Positions 34,965 to 44,787 of a stretch of 64,000 nucleotides of DNA are shown here, one piece after another; position 1 is the stretch's first letter; each line of letters opens with the position of its first letter. The position numbers and the translations under genes were made by a program. This stretch comes from Akkermansia muciniphila (lineage in GTDB: Bacteria > Verrucomicrobiota > Verrucomicrobiia > Limisphaerales > UBA9464), in the NCBI GenBank assembly GCA_945861565.1, contig CAMAUY010000015.1:1-64000 (forward strand). The letters run 5' to 3'. The notes under the pieces are model-generated. The model saw nothing but the letters and a program-made list of their open reading frames with translations, was not told the DNA's origin and did not search any database.

Positions 34965-35996
34965 ATGCTCGCAGGCATCCCTGATCACTCCTCCACCGCA
35001 CGGGAATTGCTCCAGCGCAGTCTCGACCGGGGCCGCTTGGGCCATGCCTATCTTTTCACGGGCGACAGCCTGGATTTCTTGGAAGGCGAAGCGGTATCAC
35101 TCGCGAGCACACTGAACTGTCAGGAGCCGCCCAGGCGCGGTGCGAGCGGTCTGGCGCTTGCGTTTTGCGGGCGCTGTTCAACCTGCCGCCGGATTGCGAC
35201 TCGCCAGCACCCGGACGTAGGGTGGATTCGACCCGAATCGAAAATGCGGCAGATCCAGGCCGATCAGACCCGCGCCTTGACGCAGGCCCTGAGTTTGAAA
35301 GCCCATGAGGCGGCGCACAAAATCGGAATACTGGTGGCGGCCGACCGGATGAATAGTAGCGCCGCTAATGCATTCTTGAAAACGTTGGAAGAACCCCCTT
35401 CGGGCTCGATCCTCATATTGCTGAGCACGGAACCCGACCGACTTTTGGAAACGGTTCTTTCCCGCTGCCTCCGGCTTAGCTTTGGCGGCGAGGGCGGCGC
35501 GTTGAACGACACTGTCCTGTGCTGGGTGGCATCCTTTAGTGCGGCGGCGGCGAAGGAAACTGGGGGAGTCCTCAACCGTTATCGAATCCTGGCGGAACTT
35601 GCCAACGCCTTGGCCACCACTCGCGAGAGTCTCGAAAAGAGCCTGGAGGAACAGTCACCGCTCGTCCGCTTTCCGGATGCCGAACCAGCCCAGCGCGAAC
35701 GATGGGAGACGGAATTGAACGCCGCCGTGGAATCAGAATACCGTCGGAAGCGCGGCGAACTTCTATCCGGCATCCACTGGTGGTTGCGGGATCTTTGGCT
35801 CGTGGTCCACGGATTGCCGTCGGAGTTGCTCCGGTTCCCGGAATACCTCGAATCGACCCAACGCGTCGCCGTGCGCCTACACCCGGCCGAGGCCGGCCAA
35901 AACCTGGATGCATGGGAATCGACCCAGCGGATTCTCCATACCAATGTGCAGGAAGCCCTCGCGTTGGAGGTGGGACTCTTAAAACTGAGACTCTGA
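34965..35996 (+). CDS. holB: DNA polymerase III subunit delta'
   Basis: A 343-residue clamp-loader subunit. HAYLFTGD aligns with the Walker A strand but lacks the GKS/T, as expected for delta', which does not hydrolyse ATP. Zinc-module cysteines are Cys52, Cys68, Cys71 and Cys74 (CGRCSTC). The family blocks ANAFLKTLEEPPSGS and LSRC, the stator Ser-Arg-Cys motif, follow. It works with the delta subunit encoded at 4983. It appears monocistronic on the plus strand, between the PIG-L deacetylase and a convergent aminotransferase. Confidence 0.9.
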   Translation: MLAGIPDHSSTARELLQRSLDRGRLGHAYLFTGDSLDFLEGEAVSLASTLNCQEPPRRGASGLALAFCGRCSTCRRIATRQHPDVGWIRPESKMRQIQADQTRALTQALSLKAHEAAHKIGILVAADRMNSSAANAFLKTLEEPPSGSILILLSTEPDRLLETVLSRCLRLSFGGEGGALNDTVLCWVASFSAAAAKETGGVLNRYRILAELANALATTRESLEKSLEEQSPLVRFPDAEPAQRERWETELNAAVESEYRRKRGELLSGIHWWLRDLWLVVHGLPSELLRFPEYLESTQRVAVRLHPAEAGQNLDAWESTQRILHTNVQEALALEVGLLKLRL

Positions 35997-36103
35997 GCGG
36001 AACCGAGCCAAAGCAAATCCACGTTTTGCGGTAACGCGTGCCCGAGGACGGAATGTTGTCACCGCGCTCCGAGGACGCGGTTTTCGGAGGCGCTGTACCG
36101 GGG

Positions 36104-37255
36104 TCAAAGCAACGACACCGCCCGCTCCAACTCGCGATCGGTATTATAAAAATGTGGGGAAAATCGGATAACCACGGTGTGGTCCGGCAGCTCTCGCAGG
36201 GAACTGACTACACCGGCGTCCAAGAGGCGCGAGTGGATTGCACTCATGTCCGTCGCGGGACGGAAAAAACTCACGATCGCGCCGATATTGTCCGGCGGAG
36301 GCGCCGGCTGCAGCACGGTATACCCTCGCTGGTGCAACGCTTCAACCAAGCTCATCCGCTTGCGCACCAAGTCGAGCCCGATTTCCGTAATCCCATATTC
36401 ATGGATGAGTTCGAGCGCGGCCCGCAGACCGAAGATTCCCGCGAAATTGTGAGTGCCGGCCTCGTACCGGCCGGCATCGGGCCGGTACCGCATGTCCTCC
36501 TGCGTCAGGAAATTCGGGGATCGAACGTTATGCCAGCCATGGACGATGGGACGGAGACGGTCCCTCACCTCACGCCGGACGTAGAGGATTCCAGCGGCGC
36601 ACGGTCCCAGCAGCCACTTATGGGCATCGGCTGCCAAGAAATCCACGTTTCTGACCGACAGTGGCATGGCCCCCAACGTTTGAATGCCATCGACGCAAAA
36701 AAGAATATCCCGCGAACGCAGGAACTTCCCGATGGCCTCCAGATTGATGCGCCATCCGCTGATGTAATGGCAGCTAGCGAGGGCAACGAGGCGGGTGTTT
36801 TCATCGACCTGCCCTTGGACATCGACGAGGCGAATTTTGCCCAACTCCCGAATATTGAGGTACCGAACCTCAACACCCTGTTCTGCCAGGGCCAGCCACG
36901 GGTAAACGTTGGAAGGGTAATCATTGAAATACACCAAAACGTTGTCACCGCGGCGCCAGGGCAACCCCCCAGCCACGAACGAAAGCCCCAGGGAGGTGGG
37001 GCCGACGAAAGCGATTTCGTCGGGCCGTGCCTGGATGAGCGAAGCGGCTAGCGATCGTGTTTCAGCCGTGAACTCCTTCGGAACGGCATCCTCCTGGTCC
37101 CCTCGCGTGCAATCGTCCGCATGGCGGGCGATGGCGTCCGCGACGCGGCGTGGTAGCGGACATACCCCGGCATGCGAGAGGAACACCTTCGAGGCGCAGA
37201 CGGGAAACTCCCGCTGGCGAATCTCCTCGTTGGCCTGCAGTTCAGCAATTGTCAT
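36104..37255 (-). CDS. Class V aminotransferase (cysteine desulfurase/isopenicillin epimerase-like)
   Basis: A 383-residue PLP enzyme of aminotransferase class V. Lys213 in AADAHKWLLGP is the Schiff-base Lys, and FCVDGIQTLG (186-195) has the Asp that contacts the pyridine nitrogen. The HKW setting is typical of the isopenicillin N epimerase/selenocysteine lyase-like branch more than IscS, and the usual mobile-loop Cys of desulfurases is not evident. The substrate is unknown. It stands alone on the minus strand, divergent from hpnH across a 427-base gap. Confidence 0.83.
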   Translation of the reverse strand: MTIAELQANEEIRQREFPVCASKVFLSHAGVCPLPRRVADAIARHADDCTRGDQEDAVPKEFTAETRSLAASLIQARPDEIAFVGPTSLGLSFVAGGLPWRRGDNVLVYFNDYPSNVYPWLALAEQGVEVRYLNIRELGKIRLVDVQGQVDENTRLVALASCHYISGWRINLEAIGKFLRSRDILFCVDGIQTLGAMPLSVRNVDFLAADAHKWLLGPCAAGILYVRREVRDRLRPIVHGWHNVRSPNFLTQEDMRYRPDAGRYEAGTHNFAGIFGLRAALELIHEYGITEIGLDLVRKRMSLVEALHQRGYTVLQPAPPPDNIGAIVSFFRPATDMSAIHSRLLDAGVVSSLRELPDHTVVIRFSPHFYNTDRELERAVSLL

Positions 37256-37682
37256 ACGCCAACGGTACGGACAATTTTGGTGAGTCTGAAGTCACATTTG
37301 CTCTGCAACGCAACCGATCGTTCACCGCAATTCAAAAGGGAGATGCGAGCGAGCCCCGGCAAATCCTGGGTCAAGGCAGTCCCGCCAAGCTCAATTTGCC
37401 GGTTGCAGGCCGGTTGATCACCCTTATTATGCGCCGATGAATTTGGCCAATTGGGTCTGGTGCACGATGTTGACGCCCGCCGGGATGGCAATAACCACCG
37501 GCTCGGGCGGCATTGATGCCTCGGGAAGTGCCTCTCCCGCGGCACATTATCTGCCAGGGCTCTTAAAAAATAAAATCCGCGACCGCGCTTGATCTCAACC
37601 ACCGATACACCCGTTCCCGCCCGGCTCTAGCCCTCAAATTCCCGGCTTCACACCCCCCACACCGACTTTCCCATACACTCCC
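37256..37682. other. Intergenic region upstream of hpnH, possible promoter at 37403-37430
   Basis: A 427-base gap between divergent genes. TTGCAG (37403-37408), a 16-base spacer and TATTAT (37425-37430) could be a sigma70-type promoter for hpnH, leaving a leader of roughly 245 bases. No small gene or clear riboswitch fold was recognised. HpnJ has a B12-type domain, but no cobalamin box was seen. Confidence 0.3.
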
Positions 37683-39155
37683 ATGCGTTTCCCTTTGGCG
37701 CTGACGACTAAGATTGCCAGTCACATCATCAAGCACAAGATTCAGCGAACCCCGAAGTTCGCCATGGTCCTGCAGCTCGAGCCGCTGCATACGTGCAACC
37801 TCACCTGCACCGGGTGCGGCCGTATCCGCGAATACTCGACCAGTATTAAGGATATGGTACCCCTCGATCAGTGCCTCGCCGCCGCGATGGACTGCGAAGC
37901 GCCGATGGTGTCCATCTGTGGCGGGGAACCCCTTATCTATCCTCACATTGAGGCGCTGGTTGACGGTCTGCGCGATCAGGGGCGGATAATTTACATCTGC
38001 ACGAATGGTATGTTCATGCGGAAAAAAATGCGGGAGTATATGGCGGCAAACTGGACGCCAGACATGGACGGCCGGCTGAAGGAATTGGTCCAGGAGGATT
38101 TGGTCTCGGAAAAGGAGGCGCAACAGATCCGCCATGCGGACGATGCGGCCCGGAAGAAGTCGACGATCCGGCCGTCGAGGTGGATGTACTGGAATGTGCA
38201 TGTCGATGGCCTGGAGTACACCCACGACCTTATCGTTGAGCGAGAAGGCGTCTTTAAGGAATGCATCGCGGCGATTCGGATGGCCAAGATTCTTGGATTC
38301 CAAGTGGCAACCAACACAACAGTCTACAAGGAGACTGACGTCAAGGAGTTGGAGGATATGTTCAAGTACCTCAGCTGGTTGAACGTGGACGGACACACCA
38401 TTTCGCCGGGGTACGACTATGATGCTGCCAAGAAAGACATGGTGAAACGGCTGGGGAAAGATCCGGCGGCGTTCTTTCTGACGCGCGAAATGACGCGCGA
38501 AAAATTCAAAGACATTGAGCGTTGGGGAAAGATGTTCACCATTTTTGGAACCCCAGTGTACCAAGAGTTTCTGTCGGGAAAGCGAGAGTTGACGTGCACG
38601 GCATGGGCGATTCCCACCTACAACGTCCGTGGATGGAAGGCTCCCTGCTACCTGATGACCGACGGCCACTATCCATCCTACGCAGAGATGCTATCCAAGG
38701 TGGATTGGGAGAAATACGGCGTGGTTGATGGGGTTGCTCGGGATCCGCGGTGCGAGAATTGTATGGTCCATTGCGGCTACGACCCCAGTGGTGCCCTGGG
38801 TACGAACTACCAGCGGGGGGATAATTGGAAGAACATGAAATACAACTTCGGGGCCCGCCCGGAACGGTACGCCCGAGGGAACGAAGTTGTCGCTTTTACC
38901 GGTGTTTCAATCGGCAAGGGACATCTCGCTGAGGCGAAAGCGGCCGTGAACCAAGAATTGGGAGAGCGGAAATCCGCCTTCGCCCGTGGAGGGAATGCAC
39001 TGACCGCCGAACCGATCACTCACGAAGCGCACTCGGAAGCGCCCTCCGATGGAGGCGGGTGTGGAACCACCGCCAGCAAGGGTGGGACGACTCAGCGAGA
39101 AGAACTCCTGGCGAAAGTTTCTTCGCTCCGAAAAACTGAGACCGAGCCGAAGTAA
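37683..39155 (+). CDS. hpnH: Adenosyl-hopene transferase HpnH (radical SAM), with insertion and C-terminal extension
   Basis: A 490-residue radical-SAM protein of the HpnH family, which joins adenosine from SAM to diploptene in the first step of the hopanoid side chain. The cluster motif is CNLTCTGC with Cys38, Cys42 and Cys45; ICGGEPLIYPHI (78-89) is the SAM-binding GGEP block; and NVHVDGLEYTHD matches the family. Two features are unusual: a charged insertion at about 121-163, and a C-terminal extension beyond about residue 400 rich in Ala, Gly and Glu, ending in SSLRKTETEPK. A second set of cysteines near the end (CENCMVHCGY) is typical. It is followed by hpnJ. Confidence 0.87.
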   Translation: MRFPLALTTKIASHIIKHKIQRTPKFAMVLQLEPLHTCNLTCTGCGRIREYSTSIKDMVPLDQCLAAAMDCEAPMVSICGGEPLIYPHIEALVDGLRDQGRIIYICTNGMFMRKKMREYMAANWTPDMDGRLKELVQEDLVSEKEAQQIRHADDAARKKSTIRPSRWMYWNVHVDGLEYTHDLIVEREGVFKECIAAIRMAKILGFQVATNTTVYKETDVKELEDMFKYLSWLNVDGHTISPGYDYDAAKKDMVKRLGKDPAAFFLTREMTREKFKDIERWGKMFTIFGTPVYQEFLSGKRELTCTAWAIPTYNVRGWKAPCYLMTDGHYPSYAEMLSKVDWEKYGVVDGVARDPRCENCMVHCGYDPSGALGTNYQRGDNWKNMKYNFGARPERYARGNEVVAFTGVSIGKGHLAEAKAAVNQELGERKSAFARGGNALTAEPITHEAHSEAPSDGGGCGTTASKGGTTQREELLAKVSSLRKTETEPK

Positions 39156-39216
39156 GGACTGAGCGTTCGACATTCGCACTTGGATTGTCGCCTTCGCAAA
39201 CTCCTGACTTTTCGCG

Positions 39217-40668
39217 ATGAGTAAATCGCTTTTTCTTTCGCCGCCTTCCTTCGATGGTTTCGACGGCGGCGCCGGTGCCCGTTACCAGGCCAAGCGGGAA
39301 GTGACAAGTTACTGGTATCCCACTTGGTTGGCCCAATCCGCTGCACTCGTCCCCAACTCCCGCCTGCTGGACTGCCCGCCGCACGATATCACCGCAACGG
39401 AGTGCCTCCGAATCGCCGCCGGCTACGATCATGTCATCATCCATACGTCGACTCCGACCCTTAAAAACGACAGCAAGATTGCCGAATCTATTAAAGCGCA
39501 GCGCCCGGGCACGACCGTCGGATTTGTCGGGGCCCATGCCGCAGTACTACCGACCGAAACCTTGAAGGCATCCCCTGCGATCGACTGGGTCGGTCGCAAG
39601 GAGTTCGACTTTACTTGCAAGGAAGTTTGTGAAGGACGCCCGCTGGAAACAGTTGCTGGACTGAGTTTTAAGAAGGACGGAAAAATCATCCATAACCCGG
39701 AGCGAGAACTGATCAACAACATGGATGTGCTTCCCTGGGTTGCGGACACGTACAAGCGGGATCTGGAAATTGAGAAGTATTTCATCGGTTACCTGCTGCA
39801 TCCTTACATTTCAATGTACACCGGGCGCGGATGCCCGGCCCAGTGCACGTTCTGCCTTTGGCCACAGACCATTGGCGGACATAAGTACCGGGTGCGATCG
39901 GCGGACAATGTGGCGGCCGAAATGGCCTACATGAAAAAGCTGTTTCCCCGGGTGAAGGAGTTCTTCTTCGATGACGATACCTTCACGGCCAATCTTCCCC
40001 GGGCACGCGACATCGCAACGAAACTGACGTCGCTCGGAGTGCCATGGTCTTGCAACAGTCGGGCCAACCTGGAGTACGACACCATCCGGTTTTTCAAAGA
40101 CTCCGGCCTGAGATTGTTCCTGGTCGGCTACGAATCCGGAAGCGAAGAAACCCTCAAACGGATCAAGAAAGGTGTGACCACCCGCGAGATGCGGCAGTTT
40201 ACCAAGGCCTGTCACAAGGCCGGTGTGGTGATTCACGGCACGTTTATCCTTGGGCTCCCGGTGGAAACCAGGGAAACGATTGAGGAAACGATGCGTTTTG
40301 CACAGGAGCTGGATGTCTTTAGCCTCCAAGTGTCGCTCGCTGCTCCCTACCCGGGGACCGAGCTATACGAAATGGCCCGCCAGAATGGATGGTTCGCCAA
40401 GAAAGATAAAACCGACATCGTCCACCCCGACGGCTTTCAACAAAGCACGCTCGAGTATCCCGGTCTTTCCAAGGAGGAAATCTTCGAATCGGTGGATCGG
40501 TTCTACCGGGGGTACTATCTGCGATCGGGTCCAATCCTGCGCATCATCAAGACGATGCTCGAGGATAAGAGCATCTTCGTCCGACGCTGTCGGGAAGGTT
40601 TTGAGTTCTTCCGCAGCCTGAGTCAGCGGAAAGAGGTTCTCGCGAAGGCACGCGCGAGTGCTACCTGA
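39217..40668 (+). CDS. hpnJ: Hopanoid cyclitol-ether radical SAM protein HpnJ
   Basis: A 483-residue radical-SAM enzyme with an N-terminal B12-binding-type domain (residues 1-180) and cluster motif CPAQCTFC (Cys206, Cys210, Cys213). The opening LFLSPPSFDGFDGGAGARYQ and the block LFLVGYESGSEETLKRIKKG are diagnostic of HpnJ, which acts in forming bacteriohopanetetrol cyclitol ether. Its start is 61 bases after hpnH, so the two are an operon for hopanoid head-group elaboration. No squalene-hopene cyclase or other hpn genes are in this window. Confidence 0.87.
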   Translation: MSKSLFLSPPSFDGFDGGAGARYQAKREVTSYWYPTWLAQSAALVPNSRLLDCPPHDITATECLRIAAGYDHVIIHTSTPTLKNDSKIAESIKAQRPGTTVGFVGAHAAVLPTETLKASPAIDWVGRKEFDFTCKEVCEGRPLETVAGLSFKKDGKIIHNPERELINNMDVLPWVADTYKRDLEIEKYFIGYLLHPYISMYTGRGCPAQCTFCLWPQTIGGHKYRVRSADNVAAEMAYMKKLFPRVKEFFFDDDTFTANLPRARDIATKLTSLGVPWSCNSRANLEYDTIRFFKDSGLRLFLVGYESGSEETLKRIKKGVTTREMRQFTKACHKAGVVIHGTFILGLPVETRETIEETMRFAQELDVFSLQVSLAAPYPGTELYEMARQNGWFAKKDKTDIVHPDGFQQSTLEYPGLSKEEIFESVDRFYRGYYLRSGPILRIIKTMLEDKSIFVRRCREGFEFFRSLSQRKEVLAKARASAT

Positions 40669-40727
40669 AAACGGGGGAGAGGGTCCTGTTGACATTCCGT
40701 CGCCGGTTCAAGGTGCAGCTCCCGGGT

Positions 40728-41972
40728 TTAGCCCTGCGGCAATAGCTTTTCCCAAAGGCGCTCGTTGCCCATTGCCGACACCACAAAGTTTTCGCTGTCA
40801 CTGTCCGCCGATGAAATGATGGGATTCAGCGGAAACGTAATCTGCCAACGGGGCGCTTTCTCCGAAGAAAGCACCGCAATTCGCCCACCGTGATGGTAAA
40901 CGATGAAATAGCATGCCAGGAGATAAATGGCGAGTTCCTGCTGTTTACCTTGAATAGGGTGCAGCGGGTCAAAGAGGGACAAGATGGCGTCCTGCGGCAG
41001 CCCGGAGCTGTTGTCCGTTAGTTGGACCGTGATCTCCGCTCCATCCATACTGACGGCGAATTGAACACTGGCACCATCCGCGAGATGCATCAATTCGACT
41101 CTCAATAGATGCTTGAACAAGCGGTGGAACTTCACGCCATCCGCCGCCAACGCCGCAGTCTCGCCACCGGGTTCAATTTGTGCCGTGATGGAACGTGCGC
41201 GGAGATCCTCTCGACAACTGTCAATCGCCTCCTGAATCACCGTCGCCACCACCAATTTCGAATCAAATCGGAACGGCGGATACGGCTCCGCGCGCTCCGG
41301 ATCATCCAAGAGATCGATCGCTAACTTGACTCGAGACTTGACCTGACGGTGGAACTCCCGCCACAGCTGCGGATTGCGCAATTGCACCAGATCAATGTTA
41401 TCGCGCGTCAACCGATCCGGTGCCAGATCGAGGAAGGCGTTGACTGCGGCCATGCCATTCTGGACCAGATGACTCAACCCTGCGGCCAGCACACCCAGGC
41501 TGAGGACCCGGTCCGTCACCACGAGTCCATGCAATGCAGATAGCTTCTCCCGCATCAGCGTATCGCGTTCCCGTTGTACGAGGAAGAATTCAAGCCCGCG
41601 CTTCAGGGTTATTTCGAGCTCGGATACATCCCAAGGTTTGGTAATATACTTATAGATGGCGCCGGTATTGACCGCATCGATCGCCGCGTCCAGATCAGAG
41701 AACGCGGTGGCGAGGATCCGGATGATCCGCGGCCGAAACTGGCGGGCCTTGTCGAGAAACTGGACGCCCTTCATTCCGGGCATTCGCTGGTCAGACATGA
41801 TGACGCCGATCTCATCACCATGCTTTTGCAACAGTGCGTAGCCCTCCTCGGCGGTCGATGCCGTCAGGATTCGAAACGACTCGCTGTAGGCGCGGGAAAA
41901 GTATTTGAGCGACATTTCCTCGTCGTCGACATACAGCACCGCGAATCGTTTATAATCGTAAAAGTTTTCCAT
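40728..41972 (-). CDS. Receiver-histidine kinase-like regulator (PhcR/PhcQ-like)
   Basis: A 414-residue protein with an N-terminal receiver domain (Asp16/Asp17, phospho-acceptor Asp61, Lys112 in ITKPW) and a C-terminal kinase-like domain. The dimerisation helix has LAAGLSHLVQNGM with His168 at the phospho-His position. The ATPase lobe is degraded: no N box Asn, DNSSGLP in place of DxGxG, and no GxGL, so it probably cannot bind ATP normally. It lies 11 bases after the hybrid kinase gene. Order and architecture match PhcR/PhcQ, regulators of 3-hydroxy fatty acid methyl ester quorum sensing in Ralstonia. Recognition is by architecture and recall, not alignment. Confidence 0.78.
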   Translation of the reverse strand: MENFYDYKRFAVLYVDDEEMSLKYFSRAYSESFRILTASTAEEGYALLQKHGDEIGVIMSDQRMPGMKGVQFLDKARQFRPRIIRILATAFSDLDAAIDAVNTGAIYKYITKPWDVSELEITLKRGLEFFLVQRERDTLMREKLSALHGLVVTDRVLSLGVLAAGLSHLVQNGMAAVNAFLDLAPDRLTRDNIDLVQLRNPQLWREFHRQVKSRVKLAIDLLDDPERAEPYPPFRFDSKLVVATVIQEAIDSCREDLRARSITAQIEPGGETAALAADGVKFHRLFKHLLRVELMHLADGASVQFAVSMDGAEITVQLTDNSSGLPQDAILSLFDPLHPIQGKQQELAIYLLACYFIVYHHGGRIAVLSSEKAPRWQITFPLNPIISSADSDSENFVVSAMGNERLWEKLLPQG

Positions 41973-41983
41973 AAAAATAATCT

Positions 41984-44785
41984 CTAAGACTGGTGGCTCA
42001 ATCCCGCAGCTGCTGTCCGCGGAATATCCGGTACGGAGGGTCCAAACTCCAAGGAAAATTCGCAGAAACGACCTTCCTCACTCCGCACTGTAATATGCCC
42101 TCCCGCATCGCGCACGATCCGATAACTGATACTCAATCCCAAACCGGTGCCATGTCCCACCTCCTTGGTCGTAAAGAACGGGTCAAACACCTTCGCCAAA
42201 TTGCCTTCGGAGATCCCCGTGCCATTATCCCAAAAGCGAAGGATGCGCCGCCCATCCTCGCACAGTTCACCGGTGATGGTTATACGCGCCGGCTCACCCT
42301 CCCCCGGCGCTTCTTCACGGGCTTTGAGAGCATCCGACGAATTCTGGAGCAGGTTGGTAAATACCTGCATGAGTTTATTCCGATCCGACCGCAACGTCAT
42401 CCCCGTGGGAATCTCGACTGAAACGACAACCCGATCCTTCAGTTCCGCCACGAGGAACCGCAGCGCCGCTTCGACGCACGATTTAAGGTCGACGTCTTCC
42501 GTGCCCGCGCCTTGGGGATGGGTGTAACTCCTCATATCCGAGACGATTCCCGCCACACGGCTGATGCCGTCCTGGATATCCTTGATTGTCTCATCGAAAT
42601 TCCCTCGTTCTGGACTGGGAATATGAGGTGCCTGACGGGAGAGCATATGAAGACCGGTCCGGGCAAAGTTAAGGGGGTTATTAATTTCGTGAATGATCCC
42701 CGCGCTCATGCGACCGAGGGAAGCCATTTTTTCGGCTTGAACCAGCTGTACTTCGGTAGATTTAAGCTCCTGCAACGCATCCTTCAGGTCTTCGTTGGTT
42801 GATTCGAGCTTTTGATTCTGCCACTCCAATTGCTGTTGCAGTTTATAAGTGTCCGCCAGGTTCTTGATCCGAACCTTGAGTTCCGTCGATGAAAACGGTT
42901 TGGTTAGGAAGTCATTAGCCCCAGCCGCGAGCGCCCGGAGCTTCGTTTCGTCATCCGCGCGCGCCGTCAACATTAGAAATGGCAGGGCTTTCGTCGATGC
43001 CCGTGCACGGAGCTCCCGGCAAACCTGAAGACCATCCTTTTCCGGCAGCATCATATCGCAAAGAATAATTTCCGGAAGATACTGTGTCGCCAGGGTGACT
43101 GCCTGGTCTCCGTCCACCGCCTCAATCACTTCGTACTGGTCATCCAATTGGGACCTCAGGAAACGAAGCATGTCGGCCTCATCCTCAGCAATGAGTAGGC
43201 GCACCCGTTTTCGTATGCCGACCGGCATCTGCACACGAAGCGCGTCACGAGCCTGTGGCAATGCCGTGAAGAGACTTGCGCGTTTGTAAAGACTCACCAT
43301 CCATGCGTTTTCCGGTTCGACCACTTCCGGCTCGATGCCACCCCGGACCTCCTCACCGGACCCAGGCGCCTCGGGTGCCGCAATCTCCAGGGTCGGTGCA
43401 ACGGCCGCTCCTTGAGCGGTGACCCCGGTCGTCGGGAACGCTGCCGTGCTCGTTGCGCGCACTTTCGGCGTCCCGATCGGAATCATCACCACCATCGTAG
43501 TTCCGGCCCCGGGCTGACTGCGCACTTCGACCGTTCCACCGTGGGCTTCAACGAGTTCCTTCACCAAGGCCAATCCGATCCCAGTTCCCTGAAATTTCCG
43601 ATTCGCCGAAGTGTCCACCTGCCAGAACCGATTAAAAATATGCGGGGCGTTTTCGGGCGAAATCCCCATCCCGGTGTCGATGATCTGAATCATCGCGAAG
43701 TCACTCTCGGCTCGGGCTAAAATTCGAATGGAGCCTCCGGCCGGGGTAAATTTGACCGAGTTGAAGAGCAGGTTCAGGAACACCTTTTCCATCTTGTCGA
43801 GATCCGCATAGATAACGGTCAGGCTCGCATCCACGTCGCAATCGAGCCTAATTCCCTTCTCCTGGGCGGCGGAATTGACGGAATTGAGCAATCCTCGGAA
43901 GAAATCTCCCAATTCGATTGGCACCGTATCGAGGTGAAGCCGTCCCGTATCGAGCCGAACGAGGTCCAGGAGGTCATTGATGAGCTTTAACAACCTCATT
44001 CCGTTCGCGTGCATGGTGTCCAGCCAGTCACGGGACTGGGCATCGACCGAGGCACCGATACGGCCCCGAAGAGACTCGAGCGGGGCGATGAGGAGAGTGA
44101 GGGGAGTGCGGAGTTCATGGCTGACGTTGGCGAAAAAGCGCCCCTTTAACTCATCCAATTCCATCAGCCGTTTGTTGGATTTTTCCAGCTCGCGGCGACT
44201 CAGGTCCAACTGGTGATTTGAGGCAAATTCCCGGAAACGCAGTTGGCTCTGCAGGTGGTTTCCCGTAACCACAATGGTGCCGGTCAAGACGAGAAAATAG
44301 ATATTGTTAAAGAAGAATCTAAACTGGGCTGTTCCGGGAGCGGTCCAGCAGACCGTGCTGTAGAGCAGGACAACAATGGTGAAGCCGATCAGGCTCTCGA
44401 CCAATGTCCAGCGAAGCACTAAGCCAATCGTGAGCAGGACGAGATTGAGCCCGGCGTAATAGGTCGAGGGGGCGTCATCCGCCAAGGCGATCAGGACGAT
44501 CATGCACAGGGCCGGACACATTGCGAGGATTACACCCAGGGCGCGATAATTTCGCTGCCCCCAATCCGTCCGAATCAGCAGGAGAAACGGGGACATCATC
44601 GCCGCAGCCAGGCAACGAATCGGAAAAAATGTCAGCGCAAGATCCGGAAAGACGACGAGGTCGGCAATGGCCCCCAACGGGAGAAGGAGCATCGCCAGCC
44701 AGACTCCCACCCGAATACGCCCCACACCAATCTGCCGATCATAATCGGCATAGGCTGTTCGGATGTCGGATGCCGCGGACACCAT
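41984..44785 (-). CDS. Hybrid sensor kinase with two kinase modules flanking a receiver (PhcS-like)
   Basis: A 933-residue membrane kinase. About six helices lie in residues 25-178 with no large external domain. Kinase 1 has SHELRTPLT (His223) and an ATPase with GTGIGLAL near 400-407. After a Pro/Ala linker (440-525) comes a receiver (Asp577 in LCDMMLPE, Lys629). A coiled-coil stretch (650-685) leads to kinase 2, with IIHEINNPLN (His699), NLLQNSSDAL and GTGLGLSI near 879-886. All key residues are intact. It starts two bases after the methyltransferase gene stop. A six-helix sensor suits a lipid-soluble ligand as in PhcS, LqsS and CqsS. Confidence 0.85.
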   Translation of the reverse strand: MVSAASDIRTAYADYDRQIGVGRIRVGVWLAMLLLPLGAIADLVVFPDLALTFFPIRCLAAAMMSPFLLLIRTDWGQRNYRALGVILAMCPALCMIVLIALADDAPSTYYAGLNLVLLTIGLVLRWTLVESLIGFTIVVLLYSTVCWTAPGTAQFRFFFNNIYFLVLTGTIVVTGNHLQSQLRFREFASNHQLDLSRRELEKSNKRLMELDELKGRFFANVSHELRTPLTLLIAPLESLRGRIGASVDAQSRDWLDTMHANGMRLLKLINDLLDLVRLDTGRLHLDTVPIELGDFFRGLLNSVNSAAQEKGIRLDCDVDASLTVIYADLDKMEKVFLNLLFNSVKFTPAGGSIRILARAESDFAMIQIIDTGMGISPENAPHIFNRFWQVDTSANRKFQGTGIGLALVKELVEAHGGTVEVRSQPGAGTTMVVMIPIGTPKVRATSTAAFPTTGVTAQGAAVAPTLEIAAPEAPGSGEEVRGGIEPEVVEPENAWMVSLYKRASLFTALPQARDALRVQMPVGIRKRVRLLIAEDEADMLRFLRSQLDDQYEVIEAVDGDQAVTLATQYLPEIILCDMMLPEKDGLQVCRELRARASTKALPFLMLTARADDETKLRALAAGANDFLTKPFSSTELKVRIKNLADTYKLQQQLEWQNQKLESTNEDLKDALQELKSTEVQLVQAEKMASLGRMSAGIIHEINNPLNFARTGLHMLSRQAPHIPSPERGNFDETIKDIQDGISRVAGIVSDMRSYTHPQGAGTEDVDLKSCVEAALRFLVAELKDRVVVSVEIPTGMTLRSDRNKLMQVFTNLLQNSSDALKAREEAPGEGEPARITITGELCEDGRRILRFWDNGTGISEGNLAKVFDPFFTTKEVGHGTGLGLSISYRIVRDAGGHITVRSEEGRFCEFSLEFGPSVPDIPRTAAAGLSHQS

Positions 44786-44787
44786 GG

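Noticed and set aside
37252-37602. 116-residue minus-strand open frame upstream of hpnH
   Set aside because: Low-complexity Arg/Pro-rich composition, no family similarity, and overlaps the candidate promoter region.
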